Part shown: positions 28,101 to 35,078 of the stretch, one piece after another
Numbering within the stretch: the stretch's first letter is position 1
Layout of the letters: every line of letters begins with the position of its first letter
From: an uncultured Porphyromonas sp.
GTDB taxonomy: Bacteria; Bacteroidota; Bacteroidia; Bacteroidales; Porphyromonadaceae
Direction: 5' to 3'
Length of the DNA: 64,000 nt
NCBI RefSeq assembly: GCF_900541275.1
Contig: NZ_UQJH01000002.1
Span: 1-64,000, forward strand
Notes under the pieces: generated by a model
What the model was told of the DNA's origin: nothing
What the model saw: only the letters and a program-made list of their open reading frames with translations
The model's database searches: none
Translations under genes and position numbers: made by a program

Positions 28101-28396
28101 GGAGATGTCCCATCCCATACAACGGTGATATCCTCAAAGCCCACGTAGGAAAACCTGACTCTCTGCCCGACCTGTAGCTTGATGGCATACTCCCCATCTG
28201 CCCTCGTGACCGTGCCTTCTTTAGTCTCCTGCACGACAATACTTACACCGGGAAGTGTACCCCCTGTCGCGTCACGGACCACTCCCCTTAGGAGCTCCTT
28301 CTCTTCTGCGTATGACAGTACTGCAGAGGAACTAAGAGCGGAGACAAGCAGTCCTGACAAGAAGCACTTGAGGAAAGATCTGGTGCTGTAACTCAT
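25163..28396 (-). CDS. SusC/RagA-family TonB-linked outer-membrane transporter
   Basis: TonB-dependent outer-membrane importer, 1077 residues, that pairs with the downstream SusD. Order: signal peptide (about 1-30), carboxypeptidase-regulatory-like beta domain ('LRGVVRDATGGTLPGVSIVV', ~35-110), TonB box and plug ('DELVVVGYGSQKKVNLTGAVSQV' onward), then a long beta-barrel ending in an aromatic residue ('SWTVGLQITY'), as needed for insertion. There is no STN or anti-sigma interaction domain, and no sigma or anti-sigma gene is adjacent, so regulation is not of the usual ECF type as far as can be seen. The promoter is probably near 28453. Confidence 0.95.
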   Translation of the reverse strand: MSYSTRSFLKCFLSGLLVSALSSSAVLSYAEEKELLRGVVRDATGGTLPGVSIVVQETKEGTVTRADGEYAIKLQVGQRVRFSYVGFEDITVVWDGTSPLDITLRENTDLLDELVVVGYGSQKKVNLTGAVSQVGGDVLENRPLPNLARGLQGMIPNLNISMPDGSPTRSVSFNVRGRTSIGAGGSALVLIDGVEGDPSMINPNDIESISVLKDAASSAIYGSRAAFGVVLITTKKAAEGKIQVNVSSNYSINQPTVVPKLNTDGYSWAKNFADAFNAWYDYKSFPISVNNIYPFSVEYLDALKEQDINPNAPEAIYNESKGQYWYFGDTDWYKMIYKSRSFATEQAVSVSGGSERVRLYSSARYYFQDGIFNYNADKFHKYNLRLKGSVKITPWLTFDENVEYNKYSYKYPMLSDGDGNIWRQFEHQGYPIAVLRNPDGTYTHSAVYNGVAAFIEQKNKSLTDYDSTKSISSLTGYALDDKLMVKADFTFSKSFREEMRSNNYIDYSIRPGEVRRFGKSQLRSYNERISYLGGNVTAQYKDTFRDMHHLTALLGYNIEKQSSRRLSTSRDGLLSEQLPDYDLMDGLNYSIGGGGSDWSFMGLFYRLSYDYQGRYLIETNGRYDGSSKFPASQRFGFFPSLSVGWRVSDEPFMSASRSWIDNLKIRASYGSLGNGNVPPYRFLETMGVGQTSVLLNGVRKTYTSMPNVIPDGLTWETANTIDIGLDANLFNNRLEVVLDWYDRQTKDMFTESKPLPSVFGNKVPFGNYADMSTTGWEASLSWKDQFDLGGKDFLWSIRASVWDSTSRITRYNNDEMILGKHYKGEVIGEIWGYETLGFFKDEIDIKTHADQSYLQNSNNRVWLPGDLKFADLNNDHVINQGSNTVTHPGDRRIIGNSSPRYQFGLNMSVNWSNIGLSLFFQGVGKRDWYFSPEAGLFYGPYNRPYGYQPTYLINNHWTEENPDAYFPRFRGYTALGTKRSLGAPQTRYLQDASYIRLKNVTLTYNLDSSVLSKLKLTRAQLYLTGQNVLTYSNLSKHAPNFDPEVIENPKKELTNGQGQGYAYPMLKSWTVGLQITY

Positions 28397-28452
28397 TGTT
28401 TCAAAATAAATTGCCGAGTAAACGTTAGTAATTATTTCTATTTATTACACGG

Positions 28453-28460
28453 CAAAAGTA
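28453..28460 (-). promoter_or_regulatory. -7 element for susC operon
   Basis: TACTTTTG on the minus strand matches TAnnTTTG, about 57 bases before the susC start codon. No good -33 element was seen. Confidence 0.5.
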
Positions 28461-28520
28461 TGTTAATTGTATTTCTATGAGGTGTACTCGATGTTAAGAT
28501 TGCGTGACCAATAGAACAGA

Positions 28521-28557
28521 CGAAAGACCTGATCAAGTGAGTTGACCAGATCTTTCG
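28521..28557. other. Imperfect hairpin upstream of susC promoter
   Basis: CGAAAGA pairs with TCTTTCG, and the inner bases (CTGATCAA with TTGACCAG) also pair with mismatches. It lies between the TPM-gene terminator and the susC promoter. It could be a second terminator or an operator; nothing decides between them. Confidence 0.4.
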
Positions 28558-28641
28558 CTCCATACAGCACAATGATATATGACCGTATTAGCCGTACAAG
28601 GAGAGTTTCATTCGGCGGCTTTACCCATGAGTAAAAACACC

Positions 28642-28695
28642 GCATCCGACATCTCGCACAATGAGCCTTAGGTCATTACACGAGATGTCGGATGC
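28642..28695 (-). terminator. Terminator of the pyrB-TPM operon
   Basis: A perfect 15-bp stem (28642-28656 with 28681-28695), an inner TGA...TCA pairing, and GTTTTTAC downstream on the minus strand, starting 18 bases past the TPM gene stop. Confidence 0.8.
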
Positions 28696-28712
28696 AGTAG
28701 TAGAGATAGGGG

Positions 28713-29969
28713 TCAGAAGTCGGCTGTAGAGCCACCGCCACCGGAGGCGCCACCACCAAAACCACCGCCAAAGCTACCTCCTCCGCCGAAGCCACCGCTA
28801 CCGAAGCCCCCACCCCAGATCACCGGTCCGAAGCCACTACCCCGACGGCGGATACGCTCTGCCCGATCGGTATGACCGCAGTGCTCACACTTACCGACCG
28901 TCACCTGCCTGCCATAAGCATTGACAGAGACAGAAGCGTGGTAAGCCTTCACGCCACAGGATGGACAGCGATAGTACTCCCGAGAGTCTCTGTCGAGGCT
29001 CATCACCTGCGACCTGTGACACTGATCACAGACCAGCACCGGATGGGCGACACTCCGAAGTTTCTCCTCAAGAGCCTCTCCGGCATTGAGATAGGAGAGG
29101 TTATTGGGATACCTCAGTCTGGTGATGGTACCGTGAGAGCCACAGTAGGGACAGTCCTTGAGGCGGCGCTGCCACTTCGACTTCAGCCAAAGGTATACAG
29201 GGAGGAATATCAGGAGAAATCCCGGCAGGAAACCTATCGCCATCGGAAGTACCTCCGACCCTCTTCGCCTGATGATAGAGTACTTCTCCGCCGGAGTCCC
29301 TCCCAGACGGACCCGCCCGAAGAGCCCCAGCAGAGCCAGCACCGCCACCACTGAAGAGAGGATCCCATAGCCGGCGAAGATCGTCAGCAGATCCTCGTCG
29401 CTCATCTCATCGTCGGTGTAGTCGACGTTCCCATCATTGGACGGGTCATAGCCCTCGCTGAGATAGGTATCTATCTGACCGATCCCTGCGAGGAAGGCAT
29501 CCTTGGACCTTCCCTCCTTGATCCCCGGGATGAGGATCCGCTGAGAGATGCCGTAGGTGGCGGCGTCGGGTAGCGCCCCCTCGAGACCATACCCGGTCTC
29601 GAAGCGGATCAGCCGTCGCCTCTGGGTCACATAGAGGATCAGCAGACCATTATCATCCTCGGCCTTACCAAGTCCCCATAGCTGGAAGAGCTCCTCCGTA
29701 AAGGTCTCCGGGTCATCATTCTCAATCGCCGGCAGCACCACCAGCACCACCTCCACAGTGTGTCGCTCTCTCAGGTCGTAGAGAGCTCGGTCAATCTCCG
29801 ACCGCTCATCCGGCGTGAAGTACCCCTCCGGGTCGCTGACGAAGCATCGGTAGTCCTGCTTCTGGACATTAGGTACATCCTCAGGGCGATAGTCCCGCTC
29901 CTCAGCTCTTGCCACCCCGGAGAGGAGCAGCAGGAGCAGGGTAAGGGGAAGGAGAAAGAACCGCTTCAC
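28713..29969 (-). CDS. TPM-domain (YgcG-like) membrane protein with zinc ribbons
   Basis: Predicted membrane-anchored protein, 418 residues. After a signal peptide comes a TPM domain (about 35-175; 'DPEGYFTPDERSEIDRALYDL', 'VLPAIENDDPETFTEELFQ', 'YGLEGALPDAATYGISQ'). Two hydrophobic segments (about 195-220 and 245-265) and a cytoplasmic-type tail with cysteine pairs (CPYC, CDQC, CPSC, CEHC) look like zinc ribbons. The C-terminus is extremely Gly/Ser-rich. TPM proteins linked to LemA are widespread, and some take part in membrane-protein quality control or repair; the exact role is unknown. It starts 2 bases after lemA. Confidence 0.85.
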   Translation of the reverse strand: MKRFFLLPLTLLLLLLSGVARAEERDYRPEDVPNVQKQDYRCFVSDPEGYFTPDERSEIDRALYDLRERHTVEVVLVVLPAIENDDPETFTEELFQLWGLGKAEDDNGLLILYVTQRRRLIRFETGYGLEGALPDAATYGISQRILIPGIKEGRSKDAFLAGIGQIDTYLSEGYDPSNDGNVDYTDDEMSDEDLLTIFAGYGILSSVVAVLALLGLFGRVRLGGTPAEKYSIIRRRGSEVLPMAIGFLPGFLLIFLPVYLWLKSKWQRRLKDCPYCGSHGTITRLRYPNNLSYLNAGEALEEKLRSVAHPVLVCDQCHRSQVMSLDRDSREYYRCPSCGVKAYHASVSVNAYGRQVTVGKCEHCGHTDRAERIRRRGSGFGPVIWGGGFGSGGFGGGGSFGGGFGGGASGGGGSTADF

Positions 29970-29971
29970 GG

Positions 29972-30574
29972 TCAGAACTTCACCTCAGGGGCACGATCCG
30001 CACCGGCGACGGACTCGAAGTAAGGCTTAGCCTTGAAGCCCAAGATAGAGCCAAAGATGTTATTGGGGAACTTGCGGACAAAGGTATTATACTCCTGTGT
30101 CACCTCGTTGAAGCGCTTCCGCTCCGTGGAGATGCGGTTCTCTGTTCCCTCGAGCTGTACCTGGAGAGCCTTGAAGTTCTCATTCGCCTTTAGATCCGGG
30201 TAGCGCTCCGAGACGGCGAGGAGTCGACCGAGAGCCTGAGAGAGCTCACCCTGAGCCTGCTGATAGGCAGCAAGGTCCTCGGGGGTCATCTTCGTCGGGT
30301 CGACAGTCATCTGGGTCGCCTTGGCACGTGCCTCCACGACACCCTCCAGCGTCTCCCGCTCATGGGTGGCGTAGCCCTTTACCGTATTGACAAGATTGGG
30401 GATCAGGTCAGCACGGCGCTGATACTGATTCTCCACCTGGCTCCACGCCTGGCGCACGCCCTCCTCTTGTTGCACCGCTTTATTATTAAAGCTAATGCCG
30501 GCGACGACCGCCCAGAGGACAAGCAGGATGAGGACGACAATGGCTATCAGGCTACCTTTATTACTCTTACTCAT
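29972..30574 (-). CDS. LemA family protein
   Basis: Small membrane-anchored protein, 200 residues, with an N-terminal transmembrane helix ('LIAIVVLILLVLWAVVAGI') followed by the LemA helical domain. Conserved 'QEEGVRQAWSQVENQYQRRADLIPNLV' and 'YNTFVRKFPNNIFGSILGFKAKPYF' are diagnostic. The molecular function of LemA is unsettled. In many bacteria it sits directly before a TPM-domain gene, as here, supporting a joint membrane function. It follows pyrI by 35 bases and is probably in the same transcript. Confidence 0.95.
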   Translation of the reverse strand: MSKSNKGSLIAIVVLILLVLWAVVAGISFNNKAVQQEEGVRQAWSQVENQYQRRADLIPNLVNTVKGYATHERETLEGVVEARAKATQMTVDPTKMTPEDLAAYQQAQGELSQALGRLLAVSERYPDLKANENFKALQVQLEGTENRISTERKRFNEVTQEYNTFVRKFPNNIFGSILGFKAKPYFESVAGADRAPEVKF

Positions 30575-30609
30575 GATTACTCTATTGATAGGGTTTATAC
30601 TCAGTCTTA

Positions 30610-31080
30610 TTACTCATCGCAAAGGACGATCTCGCCGCGATGCACCTTGCGGGTGCAGTACTCGCACTGCATGATCTCCTGCTCCCGATTGAGGAGTCGG
30701 AAGGCGCTCTTCATCGGTTCGTTATTGGTGATACACTTGGGATTGGGGCACCGGACGAGACCGCGAATGTCATCCGGCAGGGTGACGTACTTCTTCTCCA
30801 CCACCTCGTACTCACGAATCACATTGATCACAATCTCTGACGAGACGAGAGCGAGGCGATTAAGCTCCTCCTCGGTGAAGAACTTATCCTCCACCTTGAT
30901 GATCCCCTTCTGTCCGATCCGCTTGCTGCGGAGGTTCTGCCCGATGGTGATAGGCACATCGAGGCTGTCAAGGTGGAGGAGACGGACCACCTTGAAGAGG
31001 TGCTCCACAGGGATATGGTCGATGACCGACCCATTCTTGATCGCATTGACCCGCAGCTGACCTTTCTCTACTTTAGTCAT
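30610..31080 (-). CDS. pyrI: Aspartate carbamoyltransferase regulatory chain
   Basis: Regulatory subunit, 156 residues, giving CTP/ATP allosteric control to aspartate carbamoyltransferase in pyrimidine synthesis. The N-terminal nucleotide-binding half contains 'INAIKNGSVIDHIPVEHLFKV'. The C-terminal zinc domain has CPNPKC and CEYC, the four cysteine ligands that hold it to PyrB. The length is normal. It begins 16 bases after pyrB. No attenuator leader was recognised before pyrB. Confidence 0.96.
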   Translation of the reverse strand: MTKVEKGQLRVNAIKNGSVIDHIPVEHLFKVVRLLHLDSLDVPITIGQNLRSKRIGQKGIIKVEDKFFTEEELNRLALVSSEIVINVIREYEVVEKKYVTLPDDIRGLVRCPNPKCITNNEPMKSAFRLLNREQEIMQCEYCTRKVHRGEIVLCDE

Positions 31081-31096
31081 AGTACTCGTGCATTGG

Positions 31097-32017
31097 TTAC
31101 TCGGTGACAGGAATATTGAGAGCCCTACAGATCAGAGCCTCACGGACATAGAGACCATTTTGCGCCTGAGTGAAGTAGTAGGCGTACTTCGTCCTATCCA
31201 CATCCATGGCGATCTCATTGACCCTGGGGAGGGGGTGAAGGACACGCATCGTCTCCTTGGCCGGCCGTAGCATTTCGGCGCGGAGGATAAAGGAGTCCTT
31301 CACTGCCTCGTAGTCCTCATCGTCCGTAAAGCGCTCCCGCTGGATCCGCGTCATATAGAGGATGTCAGTCTGGGCGATGATCTCAGGCGTCAACTCGTGC
31401 GAGTACTCGGTCGGGATATGGTGCTCATCGCAGTAGTCCCTATATTCCGCCGGCAGGGCCAGCATATCAGGAGAGACGAAGATGAAGTGGGGGTGGAAGT
31501 AATTCATCCCCTCGATCAGTGAGTGGACCGTGCGCCCAAACCGCAGATCCCCCACCATCGTGATCGTGAGGTCCTCCAGCCCGCCCTGCGTCCTGCGTAT
31601 CGAGTAGAGGTCGAGCATCGTCTGCGAGGGGTGCTGATTGGCCCCGTCGCCGGCATTGATGATCGGGATCTCAGTCACCTCGCTGGCATACTTGGCCGCC
31701 CCCTCGAGGAAGTGGCGCATGATGATCAGGTCGGCGTAGTTGGAGACCATCTTGATGGTGTCGTGCAGGCTCTCGCCCTTTGACGTGCTGCTGGCACGCG
31801 CATCGGAGAAGCCGATCACCCGACCGCGAAGGCGATTGACAGCGGTCTCGAAGCTGAGACGCGTCCTGGTGGAAGGCTCAAAAAAAAGCGTCGCCGCCAC
31901 GCGACCCTGCAGAAAGTCACGATTGGGCTGACGCTCGAAGCACTCCGCCATATCAAGGATCCGAAGAATCTCCTCCTCTGAGAGTTGATTGATCGAATAG
32001 AGACTGTTTTGATTCAT
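31097..32017 (-). CDS. pyrB: Aspartate carbamoyltransferase catalytic chain
   Basis: Catalytic subunit, 306 residues, that makes N-carbamoyl-L-aspartate from carbamoyl phosphate and aspartate, the committed step of pyrimidine synthesis. The carbamoyl-phosphate motif [13 protein letters not shown] is near residue 45, '[16 protein letters not shown]' near 130, and 'HPLPRVNEI' in the aspartate domain. The Met at 32017 was chosen because '[14 protein letters not shown]' aligns with known N-termini; the frame is open 11 codons further upstream but would run over the promoter. Its promoter (32050-32080) has both elements. First gene of pyrB-pyrI-lemA-TPM. Confidence 0.96.
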   Translation of the reverse strand: MNQNSLYSINQLSEEEILRILDMAECFERQPNRDFLQGRVAATLFFEPSTRTRLSFETAVNRLRGRVIGFSDARASSTSKGESLHDTIKMVSNYADLIIMRHFLEGAAKYASEVTEIPIINAGDGANQHPSQTMLDLYSIRRTQGGLEDLTITMVGDLRFGRTVHSLIEGMNYFHPHFIFVSPDMLALPAEYRDYCDEHHIPTEYSHELTPEIIAQTDILYMTRIQRERFTDDEDYEAVKDSFILRAEMLRPAKETMRVLHPLPRVNEIAMDVDRTKYAYYFTQAQNGLYVREALICRALNIPVTE

Positions 32018-32049
32018 AGTCGCGTATTCATGAATGTGCTTATCTGACA

Positions 32050-32080
32050 CAAATATACCACTATTCGAAACCTTTGCAAA
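32050..32080 (-). promoter_or_regulatory. Promoter of the pyrB operon
   Basis: On the minus strand TTTG (32077-32080) and TATATTTG (32050-32057) are separated by 19 bases, the best full match in the window to the Bacteroidota -33/-7 promoter. It lies 33 bases before the chosen pyrB start. Confidence 0.75.
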
Positions 32081-32147
32081 TGCTTATCCGCCCGCAGAGG
32101 CACCCCCTCACCGAGGATCCGTCCACCCCAAAAAGGCAAGCAAGAGT

Positions 32148-32235
32148 GACGGCAGGGGTGACGCACAGTGGTACAGAAGCCACTCGACTCATTGTGAAGA
32201 GTGGGGAGCGAAGCGCCCCTTGCGGGTGCACGCTT
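32148..32235. repeat. Degenerate copy of the repeat next to the RM locus
   Basis: Resembles 11955-12045: a GGGGTGAC block, then 'AGAAGCCA'-like, 'AGAGTGGGGA' and 'CCCCTTGC' in the same order and spacing. It shows that the repeat material bordering the restriction operon is dispersed elsewhere in intergenic DNA. Confidence 0.5.
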
Positions 32236-32296
32236 CATAGCTGTGAAGCTCAAATTCATCACCCCTACCCAAGTAGCCCACTCCTCAGGGAAATCT

Positions 32297-32356
32297 CTAA
32301 TACCGATATTAGTGAAGCCTAATACCGATATTAGACTTCACTAATATCGGTATTAG
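32297..32356. repeat. Array of three 16-bp palindromes, 22-bp period
   Basis: Perfect copies of CTAATACCGATATTAG at 32297 and 32319 and of its reverse complement at 32341. Order, orientation and 22-bp period are identical to the array at 86-145, while the 6-base spacers differ. It sits in the 700-base divergent region between pyrB and the nfnA-like gene. Nothing else apart from the repeat above and the promoters was recognised in this gap. Confidence 0.85.
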
Positions 32357-32571
32357 ATAGAGCTCCTATCCATCGGGCATTAGACACCTCTCCCTTATGA
32401 ACACCACAGTAAGGGCAATCTCTTTTTCCTCCCCCTCCCGGCCTCCATCAAAATGCGAGCTAGCCTAATTATGCTCGGCAAACAGTATCCTTGGCAAACA
32501 TGGTTTTTCTTGGGATTAAATTTATGTGCAGAGGTGACGGCACCGGTAAAAGAATTTACCAAACAATTAGC

Positions 32572-32579
32572 TACATTTG
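32572..32579 (+). promoter_or_regulatory. -7 element for the nfnA-nfnB pair
   Basis: TACATTTG matches TAnnTTTG, about 135 bases before the chosen start, leaving a long 5' leader. Confidence 0.5.
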
Positions 32580-32714
32580 TCGCATAGAGGTGACGGAAAC
32601 TCCGGGGCTTGACAGTCAGGGGTCGTGCGTCGCTCTCGCGATGAGGTCTCCCGAGTGTGCCGACAGCAGTCGAGATCCCATCTCTGTGAATGTAGTATCA
32701 TTAATGTGCCGATT

Positions 32715-33548
32715 ATGTATAAGATAGTCAAGAAGGAGCAGATCTCCGAGCGTGTGGTCGCGCTGACCATTGAGGCGCCACTGATAGCGCGGTCGAGCAG
32801 ACCGGGCAACTTCATCATCTTCCGCGTCGGGGAGATGGGTGAGCGGATCCCCGTGACCTGCGCCAATACCTGGCCTGACGAGGGTCTCATCGAGGTGATC
32901 ATACAGGCGGCCGGCGTCTCGACCTGGAAGATCACTCACCTCAACGTAGGTGATGAGATCACTGACATCGTAGGTCCCCTCGGCAAGCCGACGGAGATCA
33001 AGAAGTACGGCACCGTCGTCTGCATTGGTGGCGGAGTGGGTATCGCGGAGCTCTTCCCCAGCATCAAGGGGATGAAGGAGGCGGGAAATAAGGTGATCGC
33101 CATCCTCGGTGCCCGCACAAAGGACCTCATCTTTATGGACGATATGATCGGTGAGGTGGCTGACGAGACGATCGTCATGACTGATGACGGGACGATGGGA
33201 CAGAAGGGGGTGGTCACCCTCGGACTGGAGCAGGTGATCGAGCGCGAGCCGGTCGACCTGGTGATCTGTGTGGGTCCGGCCATCATGATGAAGTTTGTTG
33301 CCCTCACGACGGAGAAGCACAAGATCCCAACCCTAGCGTCCCTCAACTCGATCATGGTCGACGGCACCGGTATGTGTGGTGCCTGCCGCGTCACCGTGGG
33401 TGGGGAGACAAAGTTTGTCTGCGTGGATGGGCCGGAGTTTGACGCCCACCAAGTGGACTTTGACGAACTGATGATGCGCCTGAGGGCCTTCAAGCCCATC
33501 GAGGAGCAGAAAAATAGAGAGGCAAACTTAGACTTTAGCAGGAGATGA
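32715..33548 (+). CDS. Sulfide dehydrogenase/NfnA-like FAD- and [2Fe-2S]-binding subunit
   Basis: FAD/NAD(P)-binding reductase subunit of the NfnA (SudB) family, 278 residues, related to dihydroorotate dehydrogenase electron-transfer subunits. It has a flavin-binding beta-barrel ('RPGNFIIFRVGEMGERIPVT'), a nucleotide-binding part ('CIGGGVGIAELFP') and a C-terminal [2Fe-2S] cysteine cluster ('GTGMCGACRV' plus 'FVCVDGPEF'). The ATG at 32715 fits the family N-terminus 'MYKIVKKEQI'; an upstream Met would add 30 atypical residues. It overlaps the next gene by 4 bases (ATGA), so the two form one enzyme, either electron-bifurcating transhydrogenase-like or sulfide dehydrogenase-like. Confidence 0.9.
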   Translation: MYKIVKKEQISERVVALTIEAPLIARSSRPGNFIIFRVGEMGERIPVTCANTWPDEGLIEVIIQAAGVSTWKITHLNVGDEITDIVGPLGKPTEIKKYGTVVCIGGGVGIAELFPSIKGMKEAGNKVIAILGARTKDLIFMDDMIGEVADETIVMTDDGTMGQKGVVTLGLEQVIEREPVDLVICVGPAIMMKFVALTTEKHKIPTLASLNSIMVDGTGMCGACRVTVGGETKFVCVDGPEFDAHQVDFDELMMRLRAFKPIEEQKNREANLDFSRR

Positions 33549-35029
33549 ACGTAGACTACGAACTGGTAAAAGAGCGGCGCAAGGCCGCCTGGCGTGCTGA
33601 TCTGCGCAATCAGCTGAAGACCAAGGAGCGGATGGCTATCCCGCGTGCCGTCATGCCGACACAGGAGGGGAAGACTCGCGCTCACAACAATGAGGAGGTA
33701 GCTCTCGGGATCTCTAGCGAGACCGCAATGGTGGAGGCAAGGCGCTGCATCGACTGCGCTAAGCCCACCTGTATGGAGGGTTGCCCCGTGGCGATCAATA
33801 TCCCCACCTTCATCAAGAATATCGAGAGGGGAGACTTCAAGGAAGCGATCGACGTAATCCACGAGACCAGCTCCCTCCCCGGTGTCTGCGGTCGTGTCTG
33901 CCCTCAGGAGAGACAGTGCGAGGCGAGATGCATCCACACCAAGAGCGGTGACCCCGCGGTGGCGATCGGCTTCCTGGAGCGCTTTGTCGCCGACTGGGAG
34001 CGGGAGCAGATCACAGCCGGCAAGATCCCTGCGACGCAGATCTGTGCCGACAAGAAGGGGATCAAGGTGGCTGTCGTCGGCTCAGGTCCTGCCGGACTCG
34101 CCTGTGCCAGTGACCTCGCCAAGATGGGCTACACGGTGACCGTCTTCGAGGCTCTCCACGAGCTGGGAGGCGTGCTGAGATACGGGATCCCAGAGTTTCG
34201 GCTCCCCAATGAGATCGTAGACTTCGAGATTGATAAGCTGAAGAAGATGGGAATCGACTTCCACACCAACGTGATCGTCGGCAAGACCCTCTCTTACGAG
34301 GATCTGGTGGAGCAGGGCTTCAAGGCGATCTTCGTCGGTAGCGGTGCCGGTCTGCCTCGCTTTATGGGTATCCCGGGAGAGAATTTCATCGGCATCATGT
34401 CGAGCAACGAGTACCTGACGCGCGTCAATCTCATGCACGCCAACACCCCCGGGGCAGATACACCGATCTACCACAGCAAGCGCGTAGCCGTCATCGGTGG
34501 CGGCAATACCGCCATGGATGCCGTCCGCACAGCCTTACGCCTCGGAGCAGAGCATGCGATGATCGTCTATCGCCGGAGCGAGGAGGAGATGCCTGCCCGC
34601 CGGGAGGAGATCGAGCACGCCAAGGAGGAGGGCGTGGACTTTATGAACCTCTACAACCCCATCGAGTATCTTGCCGATGAGAGCGGTCACGTCACCACGA
34701 TGAGACTCCAGCATATGCGTCTCGGTGAGCCTGACGAGGGTGGCCGTCGCCGTCCCGTACCGATCGAGGGGGATATCATCGAGGTGGAGGTGGACGAGGT
34801 GATCGTCAGCATCGGCGTCCAGCCCAATCCCATCATCCCGACCCACTTCGAGGGACTCAAGATCAGCAGCCATGGGACCATCGAGGTGGATGAGGAGAGG
34901 CATCAGAGTCAGCTCAGCGACGTCTTTGCCGGTGGGGACATCGTACGCGGTGGAGCCACCGTGATCCTTGCCATGGGCGATGGACGCACCGCAGCTGCCG
35001 GCATGAATACCTACCTGATGGACCTGTAA
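33545..35029 (+). CDS. NADPH-dependent glutamate synthase small-chain-like / NfnB subunit
   Basis: Flavoprotein of 494 residues often annotated as gltA, SudA or NfnB. The N-terminal cysteine-rich [4Fe-4S] domain has 'CIDCAKPTCMEGCPV' and 'GVCGRVCPQERQCEARC'. The FAD motif is VVGSGPAGLACA near residue 180, and the NADPH motif VIGGGNTAMDAVR near 320, followed by 'VYRRSEEEMPARREE'. No glutamate synthase large subunit is present. With the preceding reductase subunit it probably forms an NADH-dependent ferredoxin:NADP oxidoreductase-type (Nfn) complex rather than glutamate synthase; this is family inference. Confidence 0.9.
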   Translation: MNVDYELVKERRKAAWRADLRNQLKTKERMAIPRAVMPTQEGKTRAHNNEEVALGISSETAMVEARRCIDCAKPTCMEGCPVAINIPTFIKNIERGDFKEAIDVIHETSSLPGVCGRVCPQERQCEARCIHTKSGDPAVAIGFLERFVADWEREQITAGKIPATQICADKKGIKVAVVGSGPAGLACASDLAKMGYTVTVFEALHELGGVLRYGIPEFRLPNEIVDFEIDKLKKMGIDFHTNVIVGKTLSYEDLVEQGFKAIFVGSGAGLPRFMGIPGENFIGIMSSNEYLTRVNLMHANTPGADTPIYHSKRVAVIGGGNTAMDAVRTALRLGAEHAMIVYRRSEEEMPARREEIEHAKEEGVDFMNLYNPIEYLADESGHVTTMRLQHMRLGEPDEGGRRRPVPIEGDIIEVEVDEVIVSIGVQPNPIIPTHFEGLKISSHGTIEVDEERHQSQLSDVFAGGDIVRGGATVILAMGDGRTAAAGMNTYLMDL

Positions 35030-35078
35030 GAGGATGAGCCTCGACAGCCTGATGACATCACATTTACAATAAAGACAA

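Noticed and set aside
32936..33937. 333-codon frame opposite the nfnA/nfnB pair
   Set aside because: It spans two real, overlapping genes on the other strand and has no family features.
33545..35029. True glutamate synthase small subunit
   Set aside because: No large glutamate synthase gene is present and the gene overlaps an NfnA-type reductase subunit, which points to the Nfn/sulfide-dehydrogenase type.
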